Shown: positions 1 through 8,178 of the stretch, piece by piece | Numbering within the stretch: the first letter of the stretch is position 1 | How the letters are laid out: every line of letters begins with the position of its first letter | From: JAZKHE01 sp040385525 | GTDB lineage: Bacteria; Bacteroidota; Bacteroidia; UBA4408 | DNA length: 64,000 nt | Assembly (NCBI GenBank): GCA_040385525.1 | Contig: JAZKHE010000006.1 | Span: 310,001-374,000, forward strand | Reading direction: 5' to 3' | The notes under the pieces: generated by a model | What the model was told of the DNA's origin: nothing | Seen by the model: the letters and a program-made list of their open reading frames with translations, nothing else | Database searches by the model: none | Translations under genes and position numbers: made by a program

Positions 1-1890
1 AAAAAAACAAGCGAATTAAATCTTGCTAAAATTAGTACCTATTTAGCAAAAGCTAAAAACGCGAATGATATTGATGTAACAGAAACAATTAAAAAAGTTT
101 TACCAATATTTATTAAAAACAAAACACGCGATTTTGAAGCGCTCGTTTATATTCTGCAAGCAGATTTAGCAGATGATGAAAATGATTTTGAAAACGCATT
201 AAACAAAGCCCTTGACGCCAATCGAATTTATTCCGAATTAAAAAATAATTTAGGTATAGCGCGTTCCTATTTGATGATGGGACATATTTATTCTGAACTC
301 AGACAATATAAAAAAGCAGAAGAAACTTATTTACAAGCAGCAGATTTATATAAAAACGATATTCGTTATTTGGGCAGAGTTTATCATAGTTTAGGTGATG
401 TTTACGAATATAAAAATAATTTGAAAATCGCTTTCGATTATTTTTTAAAAGCATTAGAAATTAAAAAGAAATACGACAATAAACACAATTTAGGAAGGCT
501 TTATGCTGCTATAGGTTCTTATTATACCCAAGTAAAAAATTACGACAAAAGTTTCGAATACTATAATAAAACCTACATAATAGAAAAAGAATTAGGAAGT
601 AAATATGGAATGGCATCTGCATTAAATAACATGTCAATTTCATTTTATTTTAAAAAAGATTATGCCACCTGCGAAAAATATTTATTACAAACTTTAGCAT
701 TGGTAAAAGATATTGATGATGTAGATTTTGCCCAAAAAACATACGAAAACCTTGCCGAAATAAGCCGTGTACGTGGTAATTACGAAGACGCCTTAGGTTA
801 TATGGAAGAATCGTTAAATTACCAAGACACTATTTTATCGAAACGATTTAAAAATAACATTGCCGAAATGCAAGCCAAATTTGATGTAGAAAAAGCTCAC
901 GAAAAAACCGAAAACGAAAAAATGTTGCGCGCTGCCGATAACAAAACAGCTAAATATGTAATTATAACAATTGCCTTGTTGGTAATATTAATGAGCGTTG
1001 TAGCTATATTTTTATACAAACAAAGTACGCTACGAAAATATGCAAACGCAAGATTAGAAATTCAAAAACAACAAATTGAAATTAAAAATCACGAAATAGA
1101 ATTAAAAAATAAAGACATTACAGATAGCATTAAATATGCAAAACATATACAAGAAGCGATAGTTCCTCCAAACGAATTTATACAGAAATTTTTACCACAA
1201 TCTTTTGTACTGTATTTACCTAAAGATATTGTTGCAGGCGACTTTTATTGGGTTGATGACCAAATAAACGAAAACAATGATTTATTAGTTTATTTTGCGG
1301 TGGTTGATTGTACTGGTCATGGTGTACCAGGCGCAATGATGAGTGTAGTTGGAGCTAACGGTTTGTATAGATGCGTAGATGAATTTTCTTTACGCGAACC
1401 AGCTGCTATTCTGGATAAGTTAACAGCGATTGTAGAAGATGGATTTAAACGCGGAGGCAACGTTATAAACGATGGAATGGATATTTCAATTGGTAGATTA
1501 AATTTAGGAAATGGCAAAAAAAATAGTTACGAATTAACTTGGTCGGGTGCTAATAATCCATTATGGATTATTAAAAAGAATGGCGAATTTATTGAGATTA
1601 TAGCCGACAAACAACCTATTGGAAAATTTGAACACAGAAAACCATTTACACAACACAATTTGATTGTAGAAAAAGGAGACTCATTATACTTATTTACCGA
1701 TGGATACGCCGATCAATTTGGTGGTCCAAAAGGAAAAAAAATGAAGTATGCAAAACTTAAACAACTCTTAATAGAAGTAAAAGAGCTCGATACTGAAATT
1801 CAGAAAAATAAAATACATACTTTTTTTAACGAGTGGCGTGCCGATTTAGAGCAAGTAGATGATGTATGTGTAATGGGAATTAAGGTCTAG
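1..1890 (+). CDS. TPR / SpoIIE-type PP2C phosphatase (5' partial)
   Basis: The frame is open from base 1, and TPR-like helices run straight through the first ATG-containing stretch near 271, so the real start lies outside the window. The visible part has a row of TPR-like helix pairs (to about base 850), one transmembrane segment (about 955-1020), a short charged coiled coil, and a C-terminal SpoIIE-type PP2C phosphatase domain (about 1130-1890). The phosphatase carries the metal-binding motifs GDFYW, DCTGHGVPG, NDGMD and FTDGYADQFGG. Family members dephosphorylate serine/threonine phosphoproteins such as anti-sigma-factor antagonists; the target here is unknown. The predicted topology is periplasmic TPRs sensing and a cytoplasmic phosphatase responding. 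A paralog of the same layout starts 22 bases downstream, so the two look like a tandem duplication transcribed together. Confidence 0.88.
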   Translation, partial: KKTSELNLAKISTYLAKAKNANDIDVTETIKKVLPIFIKNKTRDFEALVYILQADLADDENDFENALNKALDANRIYSELKNNLGIARSYLMMGHIYSELRQYKKAEETYLQAADLYKNDIRYLGRVYHSLGDVYEYKNNLKIAFDYFLKALEIKKKYDNKHNLGRLYAAIGSYYTQVKNYDKSFEYYNKTYIIEKELGSKYGMASALNNMSISFYFKKDYATCEKYLLQTLALVKDIDDVDFAQKTYENLAEISRVRGNYEDALGYMEESLNYQDTILSKRFKNNIAEMQAKFDVEKAHEKTENEKMLRAADNKTAKYVIITIALLVILMSVVAIFLYKQSTLRKYANARLEIQKQQIEIKNHEIELKNKDITDSIKYAKHIQEAIVPPNEFIQKFLPQSFVLYLPKDIVAGDFYWVDDQINENNDLLVYFAVVDCTGHGVPGAMMSVVGANGLYRCVDEFSLREPAAILDKLTAIVEDGFKRGGNVINDGMDISIGRLNLGNGKKNSYELTWSGANNPLWIIKKNGEFIEIIADKQPIGKFEHRKPFTQHNLIVEKGDSLYLFTDGYADQFGGPKGKKMKYAKLKQLLIEVKELDTEIQKNKIHTFFNEWRADLEQVDDVCVMGIKV

Positions 1891-1912
1891 ATTTAATAAA
1901 ACAATAAACAAA

Positions 1913-4174
1913 ATGATTCATTTAATTCAATATAAACTAATTAAAATATCAATTTTATCTTTATTAATTTATACAATTTACATACCATTTTCTTTTTCTC
2001 AAAATTCAAATATCGACTCATTAGAATTGAGTTTAAATAAAGGTAAAATTGATACCAATAAAATAAAAGCTCTAAATCAACTTTTTTTGCATTATGAATT
2101 TACTGATACAACAAAAGCATCGATGTATTTAAACAAAGCTATAATCTTATCTAAGAGTTTGAATTTCAAAAAAGGACTAGCATTATCCTATTTGCATTTA
2201 GGCTTTTTAAAAGAAGATTTTGGCGATTATAATAACGCTTTGCTGTATTACAATAAATCGAAAAATGAATACAAAAACATAAACGATGAATTTGGAATTG
2301 CAACAACTTCTGTATCTATAGCAAATGTGTATAAAACAAAATCAATGTTTAATGAAGCTTTTATAAACTACAAAAGTGCTCATGATTATTTTTTAAAAAC
2401 CAAAAACGAAAAAGGCTTAGCAACAATTTACAACAACTACGGAATTGTGTATGATGCAATGGGCAATTATAAAAAGGCTACTGAAAATTACATCAAAGCA
2501 ATTTATTTATACGATAAAATTAATTTTAAACTTGGATTAGCTGCTACTTATTGCAATTTGGGTGTAATATTTCAAACACAAAAAAACTATCCATTGGCTA
2601 TTTCATATTTTAATAAATCAATTAAAATTTGTCAAGAAATAGGCCACAAAAATTATGAAGGAAATAATTACAATAACCTAGGAGATATTTATGAAGCTGA
2701 AAGTAATTTTGAAAAATCATTATATTATCATTTTAAAGCGCTAAAAATTAGAGAAGAAATAGGCGATAAATTTGGAATTGGCAGCACTCTTTGCAATATT
2801 GGAGGCATTTATGCCAATATGGATTCTGTAAAAAAAGCACTAACATACTTAAACAAAGCAGAAAAAATTTATTTAGAATTAGACAGCAAAAAATTTATTG
2901 TTAAAACAATACTTAGAAAAGCTTCATTGCAAATTAAAACCAATCAATTAAACGAAGCAACTAAATACATAAATGATGCAATAACAATTTCAAAAGAAAT
3001 TGGAGCAAATGCCGAATTAACAAGAGCATATTATATTGCAAGCGAGTTATATGAAAAAATTGGTAATACTTCTAAAGCACTAATGTATAGCAAAATGTAT
3101 ATTACTAATCAGGACTCTGTTTTTAGTGCTGAAAATCAAAAAACAATTGCAGAATTAGAAAAAAAATACCAATCAGAAAAAAAGGATAACGAAATCAAAA
3201 TACTAAATCAAGAAAATATTTTAAAAGAAAAAGAAATTGAACGTTCTAATCTCATTAAAAAAACACTTCTAACTGGCGTTATTTTAGTTTTACTTTTACT
3301 TGCAGTAAGCGTTAATGCATATCTTTCTAAAAAGAAATCAAATAAACTTATTACACTTCAAAAAACCGAAGTAGAAAAAGCAAAAGACATAATTGAAAAT
3401 CAAAAACATTTAGTTGAAGAAAAAAACAAAGAAATTCTTGATTCGATAGTTTATGCTAAACGACTGCAAGAAGCAATTCTTCCGCCACAAAAATTAGTAA
3501 AACAATACTTAGAAAATTCGTTTATTTTATACAAACCTAAAGATATTGTTGCAGGAGATTTTTATTGGTTAGAAGCTAAAAACGATTTAGTTTTATTTGC
3601 TGCCGCAGATTGCACTGGCCACGGTGTTCCAGGAGCTATGGTTAGCGTTGTTTGCAGCAATGCTTTAAACAGAACTGTAAAAGAGTTTGGAATTACTGAA
3701 CCTGGAAAAATATTGGATAAGGTAAAAGAACTCGTTTTAGAAACTTTCGAAAAAAGTGAGAGTGAAGTAAAAGATGGAATGGATGTGAGTTTATGTGCGT
3801 TAAATTTATCATCAAAAAAATTACTTTGGTCGGGAGCAAACAATCCACTTTGGTTAATTAGAAATAAAGAATTAATTGAATATGCTCCTGATAAACAACC
3901 AATAGGGAAAACAGACAAAGAAAAAAACTTTATAACACACGAAATAGAACTGCAAAATAACGATAGCATATACATATTTACAGATGGTTATGTTGACCAG
4001 TTTGGTGGAGAAAAAGGAAAAAAATTAAAATCCACAAATTTAAAAAAACTGTTACTTTCAATTAATAACGAAAACATGTCATCTCAACGAGATAAAATTA
4101 ATCAAGAATTTGAAAACTGGAAAGGCGATTTAGAACAAGTTGATGATGTATGCGTAATAGGAGTTCGAGTTTAA
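1913..4174 (+). CDS. TPR / SpoIIE-type PP2C phosphatase, membrane-anchored
   Basis: 753 residues. An N-terminal signal sequence or anchor (about residues 1-29, ending FSFSQ) is followed by about ten TPR units (about 50-410) with the usual Y-N-N-LG and A-Y-Y patterns. Then come a coiled coil (about 415-450), a transmembrane helix (about 450-472), a second coiled coil, and a SpoIIE-type PP2C domain (about 515-753). Catalytic motifs are GDFYW, DCTGHGVPGAM, DGMD and FTDGYVDQFGG. It is a paralog of the preceding phosphatase and ends with almost the same QVDDVCV-I-G-V sequence. The signal peptide and internal helix place the TPRs outside the cytoplasm and the phosphatase inside. In Bacteroidota such proteins are regulatory phosphatases, and the substrate is not predictable here. 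The ATG lies 22 bases after the upstream stop. Confidence 0.9.
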   Translation: MIHLIQYKLIKISILSLLIYTIYIPFSFSQNSNIDSLELSLNKGKIDTNKIKALNQLFLHYEFTDTTKASMYLNKAIILSKSLNFKKGLALSYLHLGFLKEDFGDYNNALLYYNKSKNEYKNINDEFGIATTSVSIANVYKTKSMFNEAFINYKSAHDYFLKTKNEKGLATIYNNYGIVYDAMGNYKKATENYIKAIYLYDKINFKLGLAATYCNLGVIFQTQKNYPLAISYFNKSIKICQEIGHKNYEGNNYNNLGDIYEAESNFEKSLYYHFKALKIREEIGDKFGIGSTLCNIGGIYANMDSVKKALTYLNKAEKIYLELDSKKFIVKTILRKASLQIKTNQLNEATKYINDAITISKEIGANAELTRAYYIASELYEKIGNTSKALMYSKMYITNQDSVFSAENQKTIAELEKKYQSEKKDNEIKILNQENILKEKEIERSNLIKKTLLTGVILVLLLLAVSVNAYLSKKKSNKLITLQKTEVEKAKDIIENQKHLVEEKNKEILDSIVYAKRLQEAILPPQKLVKQYLENSFILYKPKDIVAGDFYWLEAKNDLVLFAAADCTGHGVPGAMVSVVCSNALNRTVKEFGITEPGKILDKVKELVLETFEKSESEVKDGMDVSLCALNLSSKKLLWSGANNPLWLIRNKELIEYAPDKQPIGKTDKEKNFITHEIELQNNDSIYIFTDGYVDQFGGEKGKKLKSTNLKKLLLSINNENMSSQRDKINQEFENWKGDLEQVDDVCVIGVRV

Positions 4175-4263
4175 AGGCTGAAAGAAAACCTGTACTTTCT
4201 TTTAATGAAGGATTACTATGCGAAAAATCTCTTTTTCAATAAAAAATCCGTACCTTTCTATCA

Positions 4264-5478
4264 ATGAAATTTACAGAACTAAACCTACACGAAAATATAT
4301 TGGAAGCATTATCTCACATGGGATTTGAAAACGCTACTCCAATACAAGAAATGGCTATTCCAAAAATATTAGCCAACAAAGATTTAATTGCTTGTGCACA
4401 AACCGGAACTGGTAAAACAGCTGCTTTTATTCTTCCTATTTTAAATAAATTAATCAATAGAAAAGAATCTACTATTGATACTTTAATTATTGTTCCTACG
4501 CGCGAATTAGCCATACAAATTGAGCAAGAAATACAAGGTCTCTCCTATTTTGTTTCGGCAAGTTCAATTGCCATTTATGGCGGTGGCGATGGTAAAACGT
4601 GGGAATTAGAAAAAGATGTTTTAAAAAACGGAACCGATATTATAGTTGCAACACCCGGAAAGTTACTTTCGCATTTAAACATGGGATACGTAAACTTTAA
4701 ACACGTAAAACATTTGGTGCTCGACGAAGCTGATAAAATGCTTGACATGGGCTTTGTAGATGACTTGGAAAAAATTATTAATTTTCTTCCTAAAGAAAGA
4801 CAAACACTTTTGTTTAGTGCCACTATGGCACCAAAAATTAAAAAGCTAGCCGAAAAAATATTGACTAATCCTGATGAAATAGCGCTTTCTATTTCTAAGC
4901 CAGCAGCGGGAGTTTCGCAAAATGTTTACCTAACGCACGATGAACAAAAAATTCCTATTATAAAACACATTCTGCAACAACGCCCAGACTATACAAGCAT
5001 AATTATTTTTACATCTGCTAAATTAAAAATTAATGAAATAGTACATAGCCTTAAAAAGTTTGGATTTGAAGCCAAAGGAATTTCATCTAATTTGGAGCAA
5101 GACGAGCGCGAAGAAGTGTTGCGTGGTTTTAGATCTAAACGCACACGTATTTTGGTTGCTACCGATGTAATGAGCCGTGGTATTGATATTAAAGAAATAA
5201 ACATGGTAATTAACTTTGATACGCCGCGCGATGCTGAAGATTATGTGCATAGAATTGGGCGCACAGCAAGAGCCAATACAAAAGGCGAAGCTTATACTTT
5301 GGTGAATGAAAAAGACATGTTTAAAATGCATCAAATAGAAAAACTAATTGAAGCAGAAGTACCTCGTTTAGAAATGCCTATAGAAATTGGTGTTGCACCA
5401 GCTTGGAATATTAGCTCAAAACCAAAAGGTAAAAAGAATTTTAAACGCAAACCAAAACCGCAGGTTAAAAAAGAGTAA
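4264..5478 (+). CDS. DEAD-box ATP-dependent RNA helicase (RhlE-like)
   Basis: 404 residues. All the helicase motifs are visible in order: the Q motif (ATPIQ), motif I AQTGTGKT, motif Ia PTRELA, motif II DEAD, motif III SAT, and motif VI HRIGRTAR. A lysine-rich tail (KPKGKKNFKRKPK) follows and probably binds RNA non-specifically. Family members unwind short RNA duplexes during ribosome assembly, mRNA decay or cold adaptation. The length and basic tail fit RhlE-type enzymes, but I cannot separate RhlE from other DEAD-box subgroups by eye. The gene stands 89 bases after the phosphatase gene, so it probably has its own promoter. A TACCTTTC sequence at 4251-4258 resembles the Bacteroidota -7 box, without a convincing -33 partner. 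Confidence 0.95.
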   Translation: MKFTELNLHENILEALSHMGFENATPIQEMAIPKILANKDLIACAQTGTGKTAAFILPILNKLINRKESTIDTLIIVPTRELAIQIEQEIQGLSYFVSASSIAIYGGGDGKTWELEKDVLKNGTDIIVATPGKLLSHLNMGYVNFKHVKHLVLDEADKMLDMGFVDDLEKIINFLPKERQTLLFSATMAPKIKKLAEKILTNPDEIALSISKPAAGVSQNVYLTHDEQKIPIIKHILQQRPDYTSIIIFTSAKLKINEIVHSLKKFGFEAKGISSNLEQDEREEVLRGFRSKRTRILVATDVMSRGIDIKEINMVINFDTPRDAEDYVHRIGRTARANTKGEAYTLVNEKDMFKMHQIEKLIEAEVPRLEMPIEIGVAPAWNISSKPKGKKNFKRKPKPQVKKE

Positions 5479-5517
5479 ATAAGCTATTTTTAAAGTCATA
5501 GAATAAGAATTAAGTGC

Positions 5518-5985
5518 ATGAATTGGATTGAACTAAAACAGAAAATATACTATTGTGATGGTTCACTTCGAGATATTTATGTTCTTCAAACTAGCGTTGA
5601 CGACAATAAAAAATTGACGGAATATGTAAATAAAAACTATCCTCTTAAATGGTCTAATAATTTAAACCAAACTGAGGAAGACAAAATTGATTTTAATATT
5701 ATTAAGTTGTTTTGGGAAGGAAATCTTAATTTATTCTCTACAGTTAAAGTGCTCATCAACAAAGTTCAAGTTAATAATCATTTTTTTGCTCCAAATGAAA
5801 TTGAAAACGATGTTGACCCAAGAGAAGTTAATTCTCTTGATGACCACAAAAATATTATTAGTTATATGTCTGACTTATCAAATTTATTGAATAAGCCAGT
5901 AATTTTAACACCAGAAAATGAACAAGGAACTATACTTATTAAAGTAACAAAAAACAGTGTAGAATATTCATATACCCCTATCTAG
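5518..5985 (+). CDS. Hypothetical protein, 155 residues
   Basis: I do not recognise a family. The product is soluble (no signal peptide or membrane segment) and mixed alpha/beta in appearance. It begins MNWIELKQKIYYCDGSLRD, with several aromatic residues and many Asn and Asp residues. The ATG is 39 bases after the helicase stop. The stop codon (5983-5985) lies inside the first copy of the CTAGCGCAAGC repeat box, so the extreme C-terminus may have been set by insertion of that repeat. Composition matches the neighbourhood. Small orphan proteins of this size include immunity-type proteins, but nothing here supports that directly. Confidence 0.6.
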   Translation: MNWIELKQKIYYCDGSLRDIYVLQTSVDDNKKLTEYVNKNYPLKWSNNLNQTEEDKIDFNIIKLFWEGNLNLFSTVKVLINKVQVNNHFFAPNEIENDVDPREVNSLDDHKNIISYMSDLSNLLNKPVILTPENEQGTILIKVTKNSVEYSYTPI

Positions 5986-6483
5986 CGCAAGCGTCCACTT
6001 GTGTTTTATTTCTATTATTTAAATTACAAAATTGAATTTACTAACAACGATAAGACTGCTTCGTTCCTCGCAGATTATACGAAACACTATACTTTGCGAG
6101 GAACGAAGCAAACTAATGAGCACAACATTTTATTTCTCCTCTATCATAGACGCTAAACAACCCTTCTAGCGCAAGCGTCCACTTGTGATAAGACTTTAAC
6201 TTATTTACTACAAGTACTAGACTGCTTCGTACCTCGCAGATTTTACGAAGCACTATACTTTGCGAGAAGGAACGACGTGGCAAACTAATGAGTTTAGCAA
6301 ATAACAATAAAGCACTCCCTTCTAGCGCAAGCCTCCGCTTGTGATAAATCTTTAATTTATTTACTACAATTATTAGACTGCTTCGTACCTCGCAGATTAT
6401 ACGAAACACTATACTTTGCGAGGAACGAAGCAAACTAATGAGCACAACATTTTATTTCTCCTCTATCTTAGACGCTAAACAAA
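5981..6483. repeat. Three-copy REP-like hairpin repeat array
   Basis: This 506-base gene-free stretch holds three related units. Each begins with a 23-base box TCTAGCGCAAGCGTCCACTT+GTG or a variant (5981-6003, 6165-6187, 6321-6343). Each then carries an inverted repeat with arms TGCTTCGTTCCTCGCA and TGCGAGGAACGAAGCA. In unit 1 the arms (6057-6072 and 6095-6110) match perfectly over 16 bases around a 22-base loop. Unit 3 (6379-6394 and 6417-6432) has one mismatch. Unit 2 (6223-6238 and 6261-6282) is degraded by small insertions. The 3' parts of units 1 and 3 (ACTAATGAGCACAACATTTT and onward) are nearly identical. No transposase is present. The open frame on the minus strand at 6113-6445 merely reads through the repeats. 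Confidence 0.9.
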
Positions 6484-6491
6484 CCAAAAAA

Positions 6492-7115
6492 CTAAGGAAT
6501 ATGCATGTATTTATGCGTTTGGAGGCTAGTTTGCCAGCGTGGGTTTTGCATAACAAAGTCCACAATTAATGGTATAACTTCTTCTCTTTTACTCCACTCG
6601 GGTTGCAAATATAGTTTACAAAAGTCGCTTACTTTTTCTGCGTTTTCTTGCCCCCAAGCAAAATCATGTTTGTTGTAAACAATTACTTTTAATTCGTGTG
6701 CGCGTTTAAATATTTCGGGTAAGGGTGCTTTTGTTTTTTTAGGCGATAAACAAATCCAGTCCCACTCTCCTGTTAGCGGATAAGAACCCGAAGTTTCTAT
6801 AAATGTTTGTATTCCTCTTTTTTTAAGTTCGGTAGTTAAGTATGTTAAATTGTATTGCGATGGTTCGCCACCAGTAACAACAACTGCTTTACCCGGATAT
6901 TTTGAAGCGTTTTCAATAATTTTATCGGTTTCGGTAAGTGGATGCAAATTGGCATCCCAACTTTCTTTTACATCGCACCAATGGCAACCCACATCGCAAC
7001 CGCCAACTCTAATAAAATAAGCGGCTTTGCCAGTGTTTGCACCTTCGCCTTGTATGGTGTAAAACTCTTCCATTAATGGAAGCATTTGTCCGTTTTCTAA
7101 TGTCTTTAATTCCAA
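6492..7115 (-). CDS. queE: 7-carboxy-7-deazaguanine synthase (QueE), radical SAM
   Basis: 207 residues. QueE converts 6-carboxytetrahydropterin to 7-carboxy-7-deazaguanine with S-adenosylmethionine, an early step of queuosine (preQ0) synthesis. The radical-SAM cluster motif is C40-x3-C44-x2-C47 (GGCDVGCHWCD). It is preceded by the substrate-binding EEFYTIQGEG and followed by the SAM-binding VVTGGEPSQYN. The 207-residue form starts at TTG (7115). The first in-frame ATG is at 7085 and would give 197 residues; both keep the PLMEEFYTIQGEG core. I prefer the longer form because homologs usually carry about 15 residues before that core, but the start is uncertain. No other queuosine gene is in the window. 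It is last in a minus-strand run ffh-folD-queE with repeat-filled gaps. Confidence 0.92.
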   Translation of the reverse strand: MELKTLENGQMLPLMEEFYTIQGEGANTGKAAYFIRVGGCDVGCHWCDVKESWDANLHPLTETDKIIENASKYPGKAVVVTGGEPSQYNLTYLTTELKKRGIQTFIETSGSYPLTGEWDWICLSPKKTKAPLPEIFKRAHELKVIVYNKHDFAWGQENAEKVSDFCKLYLQPEWSKREEVIPLIVDFVMQNPRWQTSLQTHKYMHIP

Positions 7116-7129
7116 AAATTCTAATCTAT

Positions 7130-7192
7130 AAATTCTAAATCCTAAGCACCAAATTCTAAATCCTAAGCACTAAATTCTAAATCCTAAGCACT
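7130..7192. repeat. Three 21-base tandem repeats
   Basis: The unit AAATTCTAAATCCTAAGCAC plus C or T occurs at 7130-7150, 7151-7171 and 7172-7192, differing only at the last base. It then decays into related words (CTAAAC, CTAATCCTAA) up to about 7235. The array fills the gap between folD and queE. There are no unique spacers, so it is not a CRISPR. Confidence 0.9.
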
Positions 7193-7239
7193 AAATACTA
7201 AACTCTAATTTCCTAATCCTAATGCCTATTGCCTAACTT

Positions 7240-8109
7240 CTAGTCACTAACTTCCACCGCTTGCAAGGTATTCATCATTAACGATACAATGGTCATGGGT
7301 CCTACTCCGCCTGGAACTGGTGTAATATAACTGCACTTAGGTGCAACTTCATCAAACTTTACATCACCCTTTATCGTGTAACCTTTAGCAGAATTATCAC
7401 TTACTCTTGTTATCCCAACATCGATTACAACGGCGCCTTGTTTTACCATATCTGCAGTTAAAAATTCTGCTTTGCCTAATGCGGCAACAATTATATCGGC
7501 TTTGCTTACTATATCTTTTAAATTTTGTGTTTTGCTGTGACACAAGGTTACTGTGCAATTGCCAGGGTAATCGTTTTTAGAAAGCAAAATACTCATTGGC
7601 GAACCCACAATATTACTACGCCCAATTACGACACAATTTTTTCCTGCTGTTTCTATTTTATAACGCTTTAGCAATTGCATAATGCCAAATGGTGTTGCCG
7701 ATACAAAGGTTTTCATGCCTAAGCACAATTTACCAACGTTTATTGGGTGAAAACCATCTACATCTTTTTGCGGAGAAACGGCTTCAATAATTTTTTGTTC
7801 GTTGATGTGTTTTGGCAATGGCAACTGAATAATAAATCCATCAACACTTGCATCATTATTTAGTTTTTCAATCTCACTTAACAATGCCTGCTCCGAAATG
7901 CTTTCGTCTAACTTAACATGACTAGAAATAAATCCTACTTTTTCGCAAGCTCTAATTTTACTTTCAACATAGGTTTTGCTAGCACCATCGTTACCAACAA
8001 TAACTGCAGCTAAATGCGGAACTTTTTTACCAGCTTGTTTTCTAGCGTCAACAGCTAGTTTTATTTCTTCTAATATTTCTTGCGAAACTTTTTTTCCGTC
8101 CAACAACAT
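7240..8109 (-). CDS. folD: Methylenetetrahydrofolate dehydrogenase / cyclohydrolase (FolD)
   Basis: 289 residues, the normal length for FolD. The bifunctional cytosolic enzyme oxidises 5,10-methylene-THF to methenyl-THF with NADP and hydrolyses it to 10-formyl-THF, supplying one-carbon units for purines and initiator tRNA. Visible signatures are the active-site segment with the conserved lysine (TYVESKIRACEKVGF), PQKDVDGFHPINVGKL, the nucleotide-binding GRSNIVGSPM, and the C-terminal ITPVPGGVGPMT. The ATG (8107-8109) opens MLLDGKKVSQEI. It lies 69 bases after ffh on the same strand, and the spacer is quasi-periodic AT-rich sequence. Confidence 0.97.
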   Translation of the reverse strand: MLLDGKKVSQEILEEIKLAVDARKQAGKKVPHLAAVIVGNDGASKTYVESKIRACEKVGFISSHVKLDESISEQALLSEIEKLNNDASVDGFIIQLPLPKHINEQKIIEAVSPQKDVDGFHPINVGKLCLGMKTFVSATPFGIMQLLKRYKIETAGKNCVVIGRSNIVGSPMSILLSKNDYPGNCTVTLCHSKTQNLKDIVSKADIIVAALGKAEFLTADMVKQGAVVIDVGITRVSDNSAKGYTIKGDVKFDEVAPKCSYITPVPGGVGPMTIVSLMMNTLQAVEVSD

Positions 8110-8170
8110 TGAGTTATGAGTTATGAATTATAAGTTATGAGTGCAACACACTAAGCACTATTTACTATGC
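8110..8170. repeat. Quasi-periodic AT-rich spacer (GAGTTATGAATTATAAG words)
   Basis: The folD-ffh gap is made of repeated short words: GAGTTATGAGTTATGAATTA, then TAAGTTATGAG, then ACTAAGCACTATTTACTATG. It resembles the folD-queE array in its ACTAAGCACT words but has no exact unit. It is probably a spacer family dispersed in the genome rather than coding or regulatory sequence. Confidence 0.55.
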
Positions 8171-8178
8171 ACTAACGA

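Noticed and set aside
3562..3975. 137-codon minus-strand open frame inside the TPR phosphatase gene
   Set aside because: It lies opposite strongly conserved phosphatase motifs and has no family likeness.
4175..4263. Possible terminator after the second phosphatase gene
   Set aside because: AAAGAAA/TTTCTTT can pair, but it has no GC and no proper T-run after it; a chance AT-rich dyad is more likely.
6113..6445. A 110-codon open frame on the minus strand
   Set aside because: It reads straight through the three hairpin repeats and consists of repeated segments, so it is a by-product of the repeats.
7130..7192. Possible CRISPR array
   Set aside because: The 21-base units are directly adjacent with no spacers, and no cas gene is present.
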